Shown here piece after piece: positions 1 to 8,803 of a stretch of DNA of 64,000 nucleotides. Both the position numbers and the translations under genes were made by a program. Origin of the DNA: Mycobacterium sp. (GTDB lineage Bacteria; Actinomycetota; Actinomycetes; Mycobacteriales; Mycobacteriaceae); the NCBI RefSeq assembly GCF_002863225.1, contig NZ_PKEK01000051.1, forward strand, positions 124,001 to 188,000. The letters are read 5' to 3'. Under the pieces are notes generated by a model. That model did no database searches and was not told the origin of the DNA. It was given only the letters and a program-made list of their open reading frames with translations. How positions within the stretch are numbered: position 1 is the first letter of the stretch; every line of letters starts with the position of its first letter.

Positions 1-258
1 AGGTCAAATTCATCACTTCGGCGTCCACCCTGTGAGGCGCCTGACCGGTGGTGTCGGGGTCGGCCGAGCGGCGTTGGCGCAAGCCGGTTTTCGCGAACGT
101 CGATAACCTTCCATCTGCGAAAAGATCCAGGCAGCTGCCAGCCGGTTTGTACTGAATTGCCAGCTGTCTCGGGCGTTTCGTCAAGCCAACCACCGCTCAG
201 CGCTAGGACAGCGCGAAGCACTCACTGACGACCCACCCACCCGGAGCGAGGGACACGC
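1..258. other. Intergenic, 5' flank of PPE pair
   Basis: I see no gene on either strand. The last bases before the PPE start carry a purine-rich ribosome-binding site (GGAGCGAGGGAC). Any promoter for the PPE-PPE-DUF732 operon should lie here, but I cannot point to convincing -10/-35 elements. Confidence 0.5.
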
Positions 259-1587
259 ATGGTTTTCGATTTTGGGGCGTTGCCGCCGGAGATCAACTCC
301 GGTCGGATTTACCTGGGACCAGGATCGGCGCCGCTACTGGCAGCCGCGACGGCCTGGAATGCACTGGCAGCCGAACTGCAGGCTACTGCGGCGTCGTACA
401 CGTCGACCATCACCGAATTGTCGACCAGCTGGCAGGGGCCGTCGTCGCAGGCCGCAGCCAGCGCCGCAGCGCCCTACACCGAATGGCTGAGCAACACCTC
501 TGCCCAGGCCGAACAGACCGCAGCCCAGGCGCAGGCCGCGGCCGCGGCCTACGAGGCGGCGTTCGCCGCGAGCATCCCGCCGCCGGTGATCGAGGCCAAC
601 CGGGCGCTGCTGGCCGCGTTGGTCGCCACCAACTTCCTGGGTATCAACACCCCGGCGATCGCTGCCACTGAGGCCGCCTACGCCGAGTTCTGGGCGCAGG
701 ACGCGGGCGCAATGTACGCGTACTCAGGTGCGGCGTCTACCGCCAGCCAGCTGACGCCGTTCACCGAGGCGCCGCAGACCACCAACGCCAGCGGCCAGGC
801 GAGTCAAGCGGCGTCGACTGCCCAGGCGGCGGCCGCGCAGCCGGCTGACGCAGCCAGCGACCTCTTGGCGTATCTGACGCAGCTGAACACCCAGCTGGGG
901 ACGCTGAACACCGACATCTTGAACTTCGGCACGCAGTTGACGAATGCGCAAACCGCGTTCATCAACTCGCTGGGCATACCCGCTCTCACGGCGTCGCTGC
1001 CACCGGACGTGACGGGCGGGCTGTCCAGCATCTCGAAGTTCTTCACTGCCATCAACGGCAGCATCAGCACGTTCCTCTCCGGGCCGTTCACCCCGCTGGG
1101 GTATACCGGCGGTGTACTCAGGAGCTTCTACCAGGCCTCGATCAGCATCCCGAACCTCGGAGTCGGCATTCAGGGCATCGGCCCGCTGATCCACCCGACC
1201 CCAATCACGGGAGCGCTGTCGCCGCTGCTGCACAGCGGATTGCTGAGCGGCTCCACCCAGGGTTACGCCCCGGCAACGGCTTTGGCGGGCCGGGCCAGCA
1301 CCATCGGCGCCTTGTCGGTGCCGCAGAATTGGGCGGCCGCGACGCCGGCCGTCCGTTCGGTTGCCGCCGAGATGGAAGCCAGCGCGGTCGACGCGGCCCC
1401 GGAGATGGGCCTCGCTCAGCCCGGCATGTTCGGCCAGACGGCGCTGTCCAGCCTCGCCGGCCGGGCCATCGGCGGCTCTGCCACCCGGGCGGCTGTCGGC
1501 CAGGGCTACCGCGTTCCCGGCGCGGTGGCGGCCGACGAAATCGCCACCACCGCCACCATCATCGTCATCCCGCCGAGCGCGGAATAA
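259..1587 (+). CDS. PPE family protein, SVP subfamily
   Basis: This is a PPE protein of 442 residues. The N-terminal PPE domain spans about residues 1-175: it opens MVFDFGALPPEINSGRIY, has the Pro-Pro-Glu signature near residue 10 and a WQGPSS segment near residue 53. The C-terminal half carries the SVP hallmark, GALSVPQNWAAATPAVR, near residues 350-370. PPE proteins are exported by type VII (ESX) systems, usually with a PE partner, but no PE gene lies next to this pair. The spacing to the second PPE gene is only 12 bases, so they are probably cotranscribed. The substrate and exact function are unknown. Calling the family is safe; which ESX system exports it is not visible. Confidence 0.93.
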   Translation: MVFDFGALPPEINSGRIYLGPGSAPLLAAATAWNALAAELQATAASYTSTITELSTSWQGPSSQAAASAAAPYTEWLSNTSAQAEQTAAQAQAAAAAYEAAFAASIPPPVIEANRALLAALVATNFLGINTPAIAATEAAYAEFWAQDAGAMYAYSGAASTASQLTPFTEAPQTTNASGQASQAASTAQAAAAQPADAASDLLAYLTQLNTQLGTLNTDILNFGTQLTNAQTAFINSLGIPALTASLPPDVTGGLSSISKFFTAINGSISTFLSGPFTPLGYTGGVLRSFYQASISIPNLGVGIQGIGPLIHPTPITGALSPLLHSGLLSGSTQGYAPATALAGRASTIGALSVPQNWAAATPAVRSVAAEMEASAVDAAPEMGLAQPGMFGQTALSSLAGRAIGGSATRAAVGQGYRVPGAVAADEIATTATIIVIPPSAE

Positions 1588-1599
1588 GGAGATTCAGCA

Positions 1600-2997
1600 A
1601 TGGTTTTCGATTTCGCAGCGCAACCGCCGGAGCTCATCTCCGCCAAGATCTACTCCGGTCCCGGTGGGGAGTCGTTGCAGACTGCCGCGGCGGCCTGGGA
1701 TGCCCTGGCCGGTGAACTGCAGTCGGTGGCAACGCAATTCGAGTCGACGATTGCCGGCCTGGTGGGTGGCGAATGGACCGGTCCGTCGGCGGAGGCCGCG
1801 GCCGCAGCCGCGCAGCCGTACGTGGCGTGGTTGGGGACGACCGCGGGACAGGCCGAGCAGACCGCCGGCCAGGCCCGCGCCGCGGCCAGCGCCTACGAGG
1901 CGGCACTGGCGGCGACCGTGCCGCCGGCCGAGATCGTGGCGAACCGCGCCCAGCTTCTGCAACTGGTGCCGGCCAACATCTTTGGTCAATACAACGCGGC
2001 GATCGCGGCCCTCGAAGCCGAGTACGCCCAGTTCTGGGCCCAGGACGTCGCCGCCATCACCGGCTACTCCGCATCGGCGCAGTCGGCGACCACCGGGTTG
2101 GGCTCTTTCACCGAAGCGCCGCAGACCACCAACGCCGCCGGGACGACAGCACAGGCCGCCGCCACCCAGGCCGCCGCGGTGGCTCCGTTGGACCCGTCGG
2201 GAATCCTCACCGCAATCGAGACCAACCTGAACTCGTTCTCGACGGCACTGACCAGTTTCAACAACACCTATACGAACTTCTTCACCAACGCGTTCAACCT
2301 GATTCCGGGCGGCTCGGGAGTGTCGTCGGCGTACCAGAGCTTGTTGACGTTCGCGAACAACGTGGGTAGCCAGGCCACCTACACCAACGTCGTCAACAGC
2401 ACCCAGAGCCTAGGCATCTCGCAGTGGAAGAACTTCTTCATCTACCAGCCGTGGAGCCACGGCATCGGCCTGGGCTCGCTGGGCGCGGGCCTGTCGTCCC
2501 CCGGCCACCTCGGCGGGCTCGGCATCAAGGCAGCGTCGGCGGCGGTCGGCGGAGCGCACACCATCGGCAAGCTGTCCGTGCCGCCGAGCTGGGCGGGCGC
2601 CACACCGGCGATCAGGCTGGCCGCCACGTCGCTGCCGGACGGGGCTTTTGCCGCGACGGCGGCTCCGACGATGGAGGTCCCGCTCAGCGCGCTGAACCAG
2701 GCCAGCCTGGGCAGCCTGGCGGGTGGCGCACTGGGCAGCCCGGCATCCCGCGTCGTCAGCTCGACCGGGGTTCGGGCCAAGGTCACCGCGCCCCGCAAGC
2801 AGGGTCCTATCCCGCTCGACAAGGTGATCGCGAAGCTGCAGGAGTCGCCGGACGAGGTGCAGCACTGGAACGTCGACGAAGCCGGGCTCGACGATCTGGT
2901 CGCCAAGCTCTCGACCAAGCCGGGCATCCACGCCGTGCACCTGACCGACGGCAAAGCCACCGCAGCGGTCGCCAAGGCCGCAACCGAAGCCGGATAG
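1600..2997 (+). CDS. PPE family protein, SVP subfamily (second copy)
   Basis: This PPE protein has 465 residues and is a diverged paralogue of the upstream gene. Both start MVFDF, have the PPE motif near residue 10 and a W-x-G-P segment near residue 58. The SVP motif GKLSVPPSWAGATPAIR lies about two thirds along. Unlike its neighbour it has a charged C-terminal extension after residue ~400 (RAKVTAPRKQGPIPLDKVIA and a Glu/Asp/Lys-rich tail). It starts 12 bases after the first PPE gene behind AAGGAGA, so it is very likely in the same operon. The pair looks like a local duplication. Export through a type VII system is family knowledge; the role of the tail is unknown. Confidence 0.92.
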   Translation: MVFDFAAQPPELISAKIYSGPGGESLQTAAAAWDALAGELQSVATQFESTIAGLVGGEWTGPSAEAAAAAAQPYVAWLGTTAGQAEQTAGQARAAASAYEAALAATVPPAEIVANRAQLLQLVPANIFGQYNAAIAALEAEYAQFWAQDVAAITGYSASAQSATTGLGSFTEAPQTTNAAGTTAQAAATQAAAVAPLDPSGILTAIETNLNSFSTALTSFNNTYTNFFTNAFNLIPGGSGVSSAYQSLLTFANNVGSQATYTNVVNSTQSLGISQWKNFFIYQPWSHGIGLGSLGAGLSSPGHLGGLGIKAASAAVGGAHTIGKLSVPPSWAGATPAIRLAATSLPDGAFAATAAPTMEVPLSALNQASLGSLAGGALGSPASRVVSSTGVRAKVTAPRKQGPIPLDKVIAKLQESPDEVQHWNVDEAGLDDLVAKLSTKPGIHAVHLTDGKATAAVAKAATEAG

Positions 2998-3007
2998 AGG
3001 GGATCCA

Positions 3008-3445
3008 ATGAAACAGCTACTGGCCCTACTCGGGGTATCGCTCGGACTGGTACTCGCCGCGCCGGCGCATGCCGAGCCTGGCATCGACGAGCCGGCCGGC
3101 GACGAGAACAACGGGTCGTTCATATCTGACCTGAAGAAGGTGGGAATCGGCTTCTCCGACGAAGGCCAAGCCGTCAGCGCCGGCCAGGCCGTGTGCGGAG
3201 CACTGCACAACGGCATGGGCGGCCTGCACCTGATCCAGCACCTGCAGGAGAGCAATCCGTCCCTCACCGAGAGCGGCGCCGCTCAGTTCGCCACGATCTC
3301 GGCGAAGGCGTACTGCCCGAAGCAGCTCGAGGACGAGAAGGAGCCCGGCAAGAAGTACCTGAAGGGCAACGCCCCGGGCAAGGGCACCGGAGAAGACGAG
3401 ACCACCGTCATGAAAGGCGGCGGCGGCGGTGGTGGGGGCGGCTAG
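3008..3445 (+). CDS. Small exported DUF732-type protein
   Basis: The 145-residue product starts with a clear signal peptide (MKQLLALLGVSLGLVLAAPAHA, cleavage likely after AHA). The mature part resembles the mycobacterial DUF732 family: a small helical domain with two Cys, at AVCGAL and AYCPKQ, that could form one disulfide. The last residues are a run of glycines after TTVMKGG. It follows the second PPE gene by 10 bases, so it is probably the third gene of that operon. The function of DUF732 proteins is not established. The stop codon overlaps the stop of the convergent methyltransferase gene. Confidence 0.75.
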   Translation: MKQLLALLGVSLGLVLAAPAHAEPGIDEPAGDENNGSFISDLKKVGIGFSDEGQAVSAGQAVCGALHNGMGGLHLIQHLQESNPSLTESGAAQFATISAKAYCPKQLEDEKEPGKKYLKGNAPGKGTGEDETTVMKGGGGGGGGG

Positions 3446-4260
3446 GCCTTGACCGCCTGCACGAAATAGCCACGCGGAGCGTTGGGTACGTCAGCCGGAA
3501 CCGGCGGGCGTGCCCAACGTTTCCATGTGTGGCCGGGAACGGCCAAGTCGGTGACGGTCGCGGTCCAGCCGTGGCGCCCGACGAGGTCCGCCGGGGTGTC
3601 GCTGCTGAAAACCCATGGGGCGCCCAGTTTTTCCATGTAAGCGAGAGTGGTCGCAGAGAACGGCGCCTGCAGCAACGCCGTTCCGATCACGTCGTAGAGC
3701 AGCACCGAACCGGACGCGGACAGCCCGGCAATGCGCGCGAACAGCCGCTCGACATCGGGCGCAGGCAGGTACTGCAGCAGTCCTTCAACCGTCCAGACGG
3801 TCGGCGATGTGCTGTCGAATCCTTGTGAGACAAGCGCTTTCGTCCAGTCGTCGGCAAGATCGACGCCGACCGCGACACGTCGGCAGCGCGGACGTTCTCC
3901 GGCCAGCCGCTCGTCTTTGGCCGCGATCACCTGCGGTTGGTCGATTTCGAAGACCGTAGTGCCGCCGGGCCACGGCAGCCGAAAAGACCGCGCGTCCATG
4001 CCCGCGGCCAGGATCACCACCTGCGACACCCCGGGCATCCGCAGTAGGGCCTCGTCGTACAGCTTGGTGCGCACCACGATTGCCGCCGACGCCGGCCCCG
4101 TCTCCGCGGTCGCCTCGGCGAGCAATTGCCGGCCGTCGGCACCGGCCAGCCGGTCGGCAAAGGGGTCGTCGAAGAGCGCATCGTCGCGCCGGGATTCCTC
4201 GGCGCGCATTGCCGCGACGAGCAGGCCCGTCGCCGCTACCGCATGTTTGGCGTTGTCCAT
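3442..4260 (-). CDS. SAM-dependent methyltransferase, LCM (PF04072) type
   Basis: This is a leucine carboxyl methyltransferase-like protein of 272 residues from the preferred start. The family signature is present: VVRTKLYDEALL, VVILAAGMDARSFRL (SAM-binding loop), TTVFEIDQPQV and VEGLLQYLP. I chose the ATG at 4260 because the paralogues start just before the same DPFA segment; an upstream in-frame start at 4326 would add 22 basic residues. It is more distant from the five paralogues at 16-22 kb, since it lacks their DLASSVGATATMVA opening. The mycobacterial members have no proven substrate. It converges on the DUF732 gene with overlapping stop codons. Confidence 0.85.
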   Translation of the reverse strand: MDNAKHAVAATGLLVAAMRAEESRRDDALFDDPFADRLAGADGRQLLAEATAETGPASAAIVVRTKLYDEALLRMPGVSQVVILAAGMDARSFRLPWPGGTTVFEIDQPQVIAAKDERLAGERPRCRRVAVGVDLADDWTKALVSQGFDSTSPTVWTVEGLLQYLPAPDVERLFARIAGLSASGSVLLYDVIGTALLQAPFSATTLAYMEKLGAPWVFSSDTPADLVGRHGWTATVTDLAVPGHTWKRWARPPVPADVPNAPRGYFVQAVKA

Positions 4261-4267
4261 CTCTCGA

Positions 4268-5143
4268 TCATGGGCACGCCTCAGCCGGCGGTCTTGGATA
4301 TTTGTGCCGCTGGACGACGGGTACATGGCTTGGCAGCACGAGCCGCTGCTCGGTGTACTGAGTCGGCGTCATCCCGGCAAATGCCCGGAATTCCCGGACG
4401 AAGTGGGCCTGATCGAAGTAGCCGACCTCGGCTGCCACCTGGGACCCGTTCATCGTGCCGAGCAGTCGAAGCGCCGCCTGTAGCCGGCGTATTCGCGCAA
4501 ATGCCTTGGGCGACAGGCCGACTTCGGCGCGAAACACGGCGATCAACCGCTTGGTGGTCATGCCGACCAGGTCGCGGATGTCGGCCATCCGGACCGAGGG
4601 GTTGGCTTCGATCGCAGCGACCGCGGCCGCAACCGCGGGGTGCCGTCGCACCGACGACCAGGGCCGTGACAACAGGAAGGCCTCCAGGATGGCGAACCGG
4701 GCCACCCTCGTCGGCGCTCCGATCAGCCGCTCGTGCAATTCGGCGCCGGCGCGACCCCAGATGTCGTCGAGCCCCGCGTAATCGTTTTCCAAGTCACTCA
4801 AGGGGATTCCGAGAAACGGGTACGCGCCGCCGGGCCGGAAGTGGATCGCCATCGCCGGCTCGTCGGCGGCCATCTCCGACACATACGAATCGGTGTGCGA
4901 GCCGGTGACGAACGCCGGCGGGACGTTGAGCTTCGTGACGCCGTCGGCGGCGTAGAAATCCACCCGCTGCCGCTGCCCGACGTCGATGATGACGGTGACC
5001 GCCCCGCGCGGCAGCGCCCGGCTGCGATACCGAACCGGGGCGTGCCAGTGCCCGATGATCTCGGTGTGGTCGGCGAGCACCGATCGCGGGCGATGGATGG
5101 AGACGCCGTTCACCAGAGCGACGATAACGCAGCCGCTTGCCAC
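4268..5143 (-). CDS. AraC-family transcriptional regulator
   Basis: The product of up to 291 residues has a variable N-terminal ligand-type domain (about residues 20-160, including SVLADHTEIIGHW and FRPGGAYPFLG). A C-terminal AraC double helix-turn-helix follows (about 190-275, with DLVGMTTKRLIAVFRAEVG and VGYFDQAHFVREFRAFAGMTP). The first start is a GTG at 5143; a second in-frame GTG at 5113 is possible. It is divergent from mmsA, with only 64 bases between them. That gap holds a perfect palindrome, so it may control the valine-degradation operon. AraC proteins usually bind direct repeats, so this link is an inference. It lies 7 bases upstream of the methyltransferase start on the same strand. 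Confidence 0.88.
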   Translation of the reverse strand: MASGCVIVALVNGVSIHRPRSVLADHTEIIGHWHAPVRYRSRALPRGAVTVIIDVGQRQRVDFYAADGVTKLNVPPAFVTGSHTDSYVSEMAADEPAMAIHFRPGGAYPFLGIPLSDLENDYAGLDDIWGRAGAELHERLIGAPTRVARFAILEAFLLSRPWSSVRRHPAVAAAVAAIEANPSVRMADIRDLVGMTTKRLIAVFRAEVGLSPKAFARIRRLQAALRLLGTMNGSQVAAEVGYFDQAHFVREFRAFAGMTPTQYTEQRLVLPSHVPVVQRHKYPRPPAEACP

Positions 5144-5153
5144 CGGCGGACCC

Positions 5154-5177
5154 GGTTACTAGGATATCCTAGTAACC
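5154..5177. promoter_or_regulatory. Perfect 24-bp palindrome, likely operator
   Basis: The half site GGTTACTAGGAT is followed directly by its exact reverse complement, giving a 24-base palindrome with no mismatch and no spacer. It lies in the 64-base gap between the divergent AraC gene and mmsA. That is where a dimeric repressor (TetR, MarR or GntR type) would block both promoters. The core CTAGGATATCCTAG is AT-rich in a GC-rich genome. Which protein binds it cannot be read from the sequence. Confidence 0.7.
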
Positions 5178-5207
5178 ATCGCGCTTATCTATGTCCGAGG
5201 GACAACC

Positions 5208-6728
5208 ATGACTCAGAAGATTCCGCACTTCATCGACGGGCGTCGGAGCGATCTCGCGTCCACCAGAACCGCCGACGTCCTGAACCCGAGCACCGGCGAG
5301 GTGCAGGCGCAGGTGCTGCTGGCGTCGGCGGCCGACGTCGACACCGCGGTGGCCTCCGCCAAGAAGGCACAGCGCGAATGGGCGGCGTTCAATCCGCAGC
5401 GGCGGGCCCGGGTGATGATGAGGTTCGTCGATCTGGTCAACCAGAACGTCGACGAGCTGGCCGAGCTGCTCTCCCTGGAGCACGGCAAGACGGTCCCCGA
5501 CTCCAAGGGCGACATCCAGCGCGGTATCGAGGTCATCGAGTTCTCGATCGGCATTCCGCATCTGCTCAAGGGTGAGTTCACCGAGGGCGCCGGCACCGGC
5601 ATCGACGTCTATTCCATTCGCCAGCCACTCGGCGTGGTCGCGGGCATCACCCCGTTCAACTTCCCGGCGATGATCCCGTTGTGGAAGGCCGGGCCCGCAC
5701 TGGCATGCGGAAATGCCTTCATTCTCAAGCCTTCTGAGCGCGACCCTTCGGTGCCGCTGCGGCTGGCGGAGCTGTTCCTCGAAGCCGGACTGCCGGCCGG
5801 GGTGTTCCAGGTGGTCCAGGGCGACAAGGAAGCCGTCGACGCGATCCTGCATCACCCCGACATCGAAGCGGTCGGCTTCGTCGGCAGCTCCGACATCGCG
5901 CAGTACATCTACGAGACCTCGGCCGCCAACGGTAAGCGGTCGCAGTGCTTCGGCGGCGCGAAGAACCACATGGTGATCCTTCCCGACGCCGACCTCGACC
6001 AGGCGGTCGACGCGCTGATCGGCGCCGGCTACGGCAGCGCGGGTGAGCGGTGCATGGCGATCAGCGTCGCGGTGCCGGTGGGCGAAGAAACTGCGAATCG
6101 GTTGCGCAACAGGCTGGTTGAGCGAATCAACCAGTTGCGGGTGGGCCACAGTCTCGACCCCAAGGCCGACTACGGTCCGCTGGTCACCGAGGCCGCGCTC
6201 AAGCGGGTGCGTGACTACATCGGTCAAGGCGTCGAGGCCGGCGCCGACCTGGTGGTCGACGGTCGCGAACGCGCCACCGACGAACTCACTTTCGACGACC
6301 AGAGCCTGGAGAAGGGTTTCTTCATCGGACCCACCCTGTTCGACCACGTCACCACCGACATGTCGATCTACACCGACGAGATCTTCGGCCCGGTGCTGTG
6401 CATCGTCCGGGCGCACGACTACGAAGACGCGCTGCGACTGCCCTCCGAGCACGAATACGGCAACGGGGTGGCCATTTTCACCCGCGACGGCGACGCCGCC
6501 CGTGACTTCGTGTCCCGCGTCCAGGTGGGCATGGTCGGTGTCAACGTGCCGATCCCGGTGCCGGTGGCCTACCACACCTTCGGCGGCTGGAAGCGGTCCG
6601 GCTTCGGCGATCTCAACCAGCACGGCCCCGCGTCGATCCAGTTCTACACCAAGACCAAAACCGTCACCGAGCGCTGGCCGTCCGGTATCAAAGACGGAGC
6701 CGAATTCAGCATCCCGACGATGAAGTAG
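5208..6728 (+). CDS. mmsA: Methylmalonate-semialdehyde dehydrogenase (CoA-acylating)
   Basis: MmsA oxidises (methyl)malonate semialdehyde to propionyl-CoA or acetyl-CoA with NAD and CoA, late in valine breakdown. The 506-residue protein is normal family length. It has the Rossmann region (GITPFNFPAMIPLW, about 148-161; VGFVGSSDIAQYIYE), a FGGAKNHMVILPDAD segment and the catalytic cysteine Cys282 in GSAGERCMAIS. EIFGPVLCIVRA and the FGGWKRSGFGD C-terminal motif follow. The start ATG is preceded by GAGGGAC. fadE9 begins 6 bases after the stop, and mmsB follows, matching the order of M. tuberculosis Rv0753c-Rv0751c. Regulation probably acts through the palindrome just upstream. Confidence 0.96.
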   Translation: MTQKIPHFIDGRRSDLASTRTADVLNPSTGEVQAQVLLASAADVDTAVASAKKAQREWAAFNPQRRARVMMRFVDLVNQNVDELAELLSLEHGKTVPDSKGDIQRGIEVIEFSIGIPHLLKGEFTEGAGTGIDVYSIRQPLGVVAGITPFNFPAMIPLWKAGPALACGNAFILKPSERDPSVPLRLAELFLEAGLPAGVFQVVQGDKEAVDAILHHPDIEAVGFVGSSDIAQYIYETSAANGKRSQCFGGAKNHMVILPDADLDQAVDALIGAGYGSAGERCMAISVAVPVGEETANRLRNRLVERINQLRVGHSLDPKADYGPLVTEAALKRVRDYIGQGVEAGADLVVDGRERATDELTFDDQSLEKGFFIGPTLFDHVTTDMSIYTDEIFGPVLCIVRAHDYEDALRLPSEHEYGNGVAIFTRDGDAARDFVSRVQVGMVGVNVPIPVPVAYHTFGGWKRSGFGDLNQHGPASIQFYTKTKTVTERWPSGIKDGAEFSIPTMK

Positions 6729-6734
6729 GCGGCG

Positions 6735-7910
6735 ATGCAATTGTTCGGTCTGGATGACGACGAACGGGTCATCACCGAGACGGCCGCCGCGTTCGCCGCC
6801 AAGAAGCTGGCCCCGCACGCCCTGGAATGGGATGCCACACAACACTTTCCGGTCGACGAGCTGCGGGAGGCGGCGAGTCTCGGGATGGCGGCGATCTACT
6901 GTCGTGACGACGTCGGCGGCAGTGCGCTGCGCCGGCTCGACGGGGTGCGCATCTTCGAGCAGCTGGCCGTCGCCGACCCGACCACCGCGGCCTTCCTGTC
7001 GATCCACAACATGTGCGCCTGGATGATCGACGCGTTCGGCACCGACGAACAGCGCAAGGACTGGATACCGCGACTGGCCACGATGGACGCCATCGCCAGT
7101 TACTGCCTGACCGAACCGGGTGCCGGCTCGGACGCCAGTGCATTGAGCACCAAGGCCGTCAAGCAGGGTGGCGACTTCGTGCTCGACGGCGTCAAGCAGT
7201 TCATCTCCGGCGCGGGCGCCTCGGATGTCTACGTGGTCATGGCCCGGACCGGTGGTAGCGAAAAGCCCGGGCCGCGCGGCATCTCGGCGTTCATCGTCGA
7301 AAAAGGCACGCCCGGGCTGAGTTTCGGCGCGCACGAGGAGAAGATGGGCTGGAACGCACAGCCCACCGCGCAGGTCGTTCTCGACGGGGTGCGAGTACCC
7401 GCGGACGCCATGCTCGGCGGCGTCGACGGCGAGGGTGGCGGATTCGGTATCGCGATGAACGGCCTCAACGGCGGCCGGATCAACATCGCGGCGTGCTCGT
7501 TGGGCGGCGCGCAAGCCGCCTACGACAAAGCCGCCAGCTACGTCGCCCACCGGGAAGCGTTCGGCGCTCCCCTGCTCGACGAGCCCACCATCCGCTTCAC
7601 CCTTGCCGACATGGCGACCGCGCTGGAGACGTCACGACTGATGCTGTGGCGGGCGGCCGCAGCGTTGGACGACAACGCCGACGACAAAGTGCGGCTGTGC
7701 GCGATGGCCAAAAGGTATGTCACCGATGCGTGTTACGAGGTGGCGGACCAGGCTCTGCAACTGCACGGCGGCTACGGCTATCTGCGCGAGTACGGTCTGG
7801 AGAAGATCGTGCGCGACCTCAGGGTGCACCGCATTCTCGAGGGCACCAACGAGATCATGCGGGTGGTCATCGGCCGAGCCGAGGCCGCCCGAGTCCGCGC
7901 CAGCGCCTAG
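6735..7910 (+). CDS. fadE9: Acyl-CoA dehydrogenase, isobutyryl-CoA type
   Basis: The 391-residue flavoprotein has the full acyl-CoA dehydrogenase layout. These are an N-terminal helical domain, the FAD-binding signature YCLTEPGAGSDASAL (about 122-136), the middle beta domain, and a C-terminal helical domain with LQLHGGYGYLREYGLEKIVRD. The expected catalytic base is Glu369 in RILEGTNEIMR. Position between mmsA and mmsB and similarity in order to Rv0752c suggest it oxidises isobutyryl-CoA in valine catabolism. Substrate choice is inferred from context, because the family is broad. It lies 6 bases after mmsA and 11 bases before mmsB, so one transcript is likely. Confidence 0.92.
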   Translation: MQLFGLDDDERVITETAAAFAAKKLAPHALEWDATQHFPVDELREAASLGMAAIYCRDDVGGSALRRLDGVRIFEQLAVADPTTAAFLSIHNMCAWMIDAFGTDEQRKDWIPRLATMDAIASYCLTEPGAGSDASALSTKAVKQGGDFVLDGVKQFISGAGASDVYVVMARTGGSEKPGPRGISAFIVEKGTPGLSFGAHEEKMGWNAQPTAQVVLDGVRVPADAMLGGVDGEGGGFGIAMNGLNGGRINIAACSLGGAQAAYDKAASYVAHREAFGAPLLDEPTIRFTLADMATALETSRLMLWRAAAALDDNADDKVRLCAMAKRYVTDACYEVADQALQLHGGYGYLREYGLEKIVRDLRVHRILEGTNEIMRVVIGRAEAARVRASA

Positions 7911-7921
7911 GTAGGGGCCAG

Positions 7922-8803
7922 ATGACTGACACATTCACTGTCGCGTTCTTGGGACTGGGCCACATGGGCGGCCCCATGTCGAAGAACCTGGTCGACGCGG
8001 GCCACACCGTGCGCGGCTTCGACCCGGTGCCCGCCGCCGTGGAGGCCGCGACCGCCAACGGCGTCGAGGTGTTGAGCAGCGGCGCCGCCGCCGCCGACGG
8101 GGCGGACGTGGTGATCACGATGCTGCCGAATGGCGACCTGGTGAAGCGCTGCTACGCCGAGATCCTGCCGGCCGCCGGCACCGGAACGTTGTTCATCGAC
8201 AGCTCAACCATTTCCGTCGACGATGCCCGCGAGGTCAATGCGCTGGCCGGTTCCCACGGTGTGGTCCAGTTGGACGCCCCGGTGTCCGGCGGAGTCAAGG
8301 GAGCGATCGCGGGCACGCTGGCCTTCATGGTCGGCGGCGACGGAGTGGCGTTGGAGCGGGCGCGGCCGGTGCTGGAACCGATGGCGGGCAAGATCATTCA
8401 CTGCGGCGGCGCCGGAGCCGGCCAGGCCGCGAAGGTCTGCAACAACATGGTGCTGGCCGTGCATCAGATCGCCATCGGCGAGGCGTTCGTGCTGGCCGAG
8501 AACCTCGGACTGTCGGCGCAGGCGCTGTTCGACGTGATCACCGGCGCGACCGGGAACTGCTGGGCGGTGCACACCAATTGCCCAGTGCCCGGCCCGGTTC
8601 CGACGTCGCCGGCCAACAACGACTTCAAGCCCGGCTTCGCCACGGTGCTGATGAACAAAGACCTCGGCCTCGCGATGGACGCGGTCGCCTCGACCGGCTC
8701 GACCGCGCCGCTGGGCACGCACGCCGCCGACCTCTACGCCAAGTTCGCAACGACCAACGGCGACAAGGATTTCAGCGCGATCATCGAGACACTTCGAAGC
8801 TAA
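7922..8803 (+). CDS. mmsB: 3-hydroxyisobutyrate dehydrogenase
   Basis: MmsB oxidises 3-hydroxyisobutyrate to methylmalonate semialdehyde, the substrate of MmsA. The 293-residue protein starts with the NAD-binding motif GLGHMGGPMSKNL. It has the family signature segments DAPVSGGVKGA (about 119-129), a GGAGAGQAAKVCNNM region with the expected catalytic Lys, and the KDLGLAMD C-terminal helix. The start ATG at 7922 gives the canonical length; an open frame runs further upstream but is antiparallel noise over fadE9. The stop overlaps by 4 bases the stop of the convergent HAD-like gene. Confidence 0.94.
   Translation: MTDTFTVAFLGLGHMGGPMSKNLVDAGHTVRGFDPVPAAVEAATANGVEVLSSGAAAADGADVVITMLPNGDLVKRCYAEILPAAGTGTLFIDSSTISVDDAREVNALAGSHGVVQLDAPVSGGVKGAIAGTLAFMVGGDGVALERARPVLEPMAGKIIHCGGAGAGQAAKVCNNMVLAVHQIAIGEAFVLAENLGLSAQALFDVITGATGNCWAVHTNCPVPGPVPTSPANNDFKPGFATVLMNKDLGLAMDAVASTGSTAPLGTHAADLYAKFATTNGDKDFSAIIETLRS

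Noticed and set aside
5169..7550. Long open frame of 793 codons on the minus strand
   Set aside because: It is antisense to mmsA and fadE9, is His/Arg/Gly/Asp-rich, and has no family features. High-GC codon bias creates such shadows.
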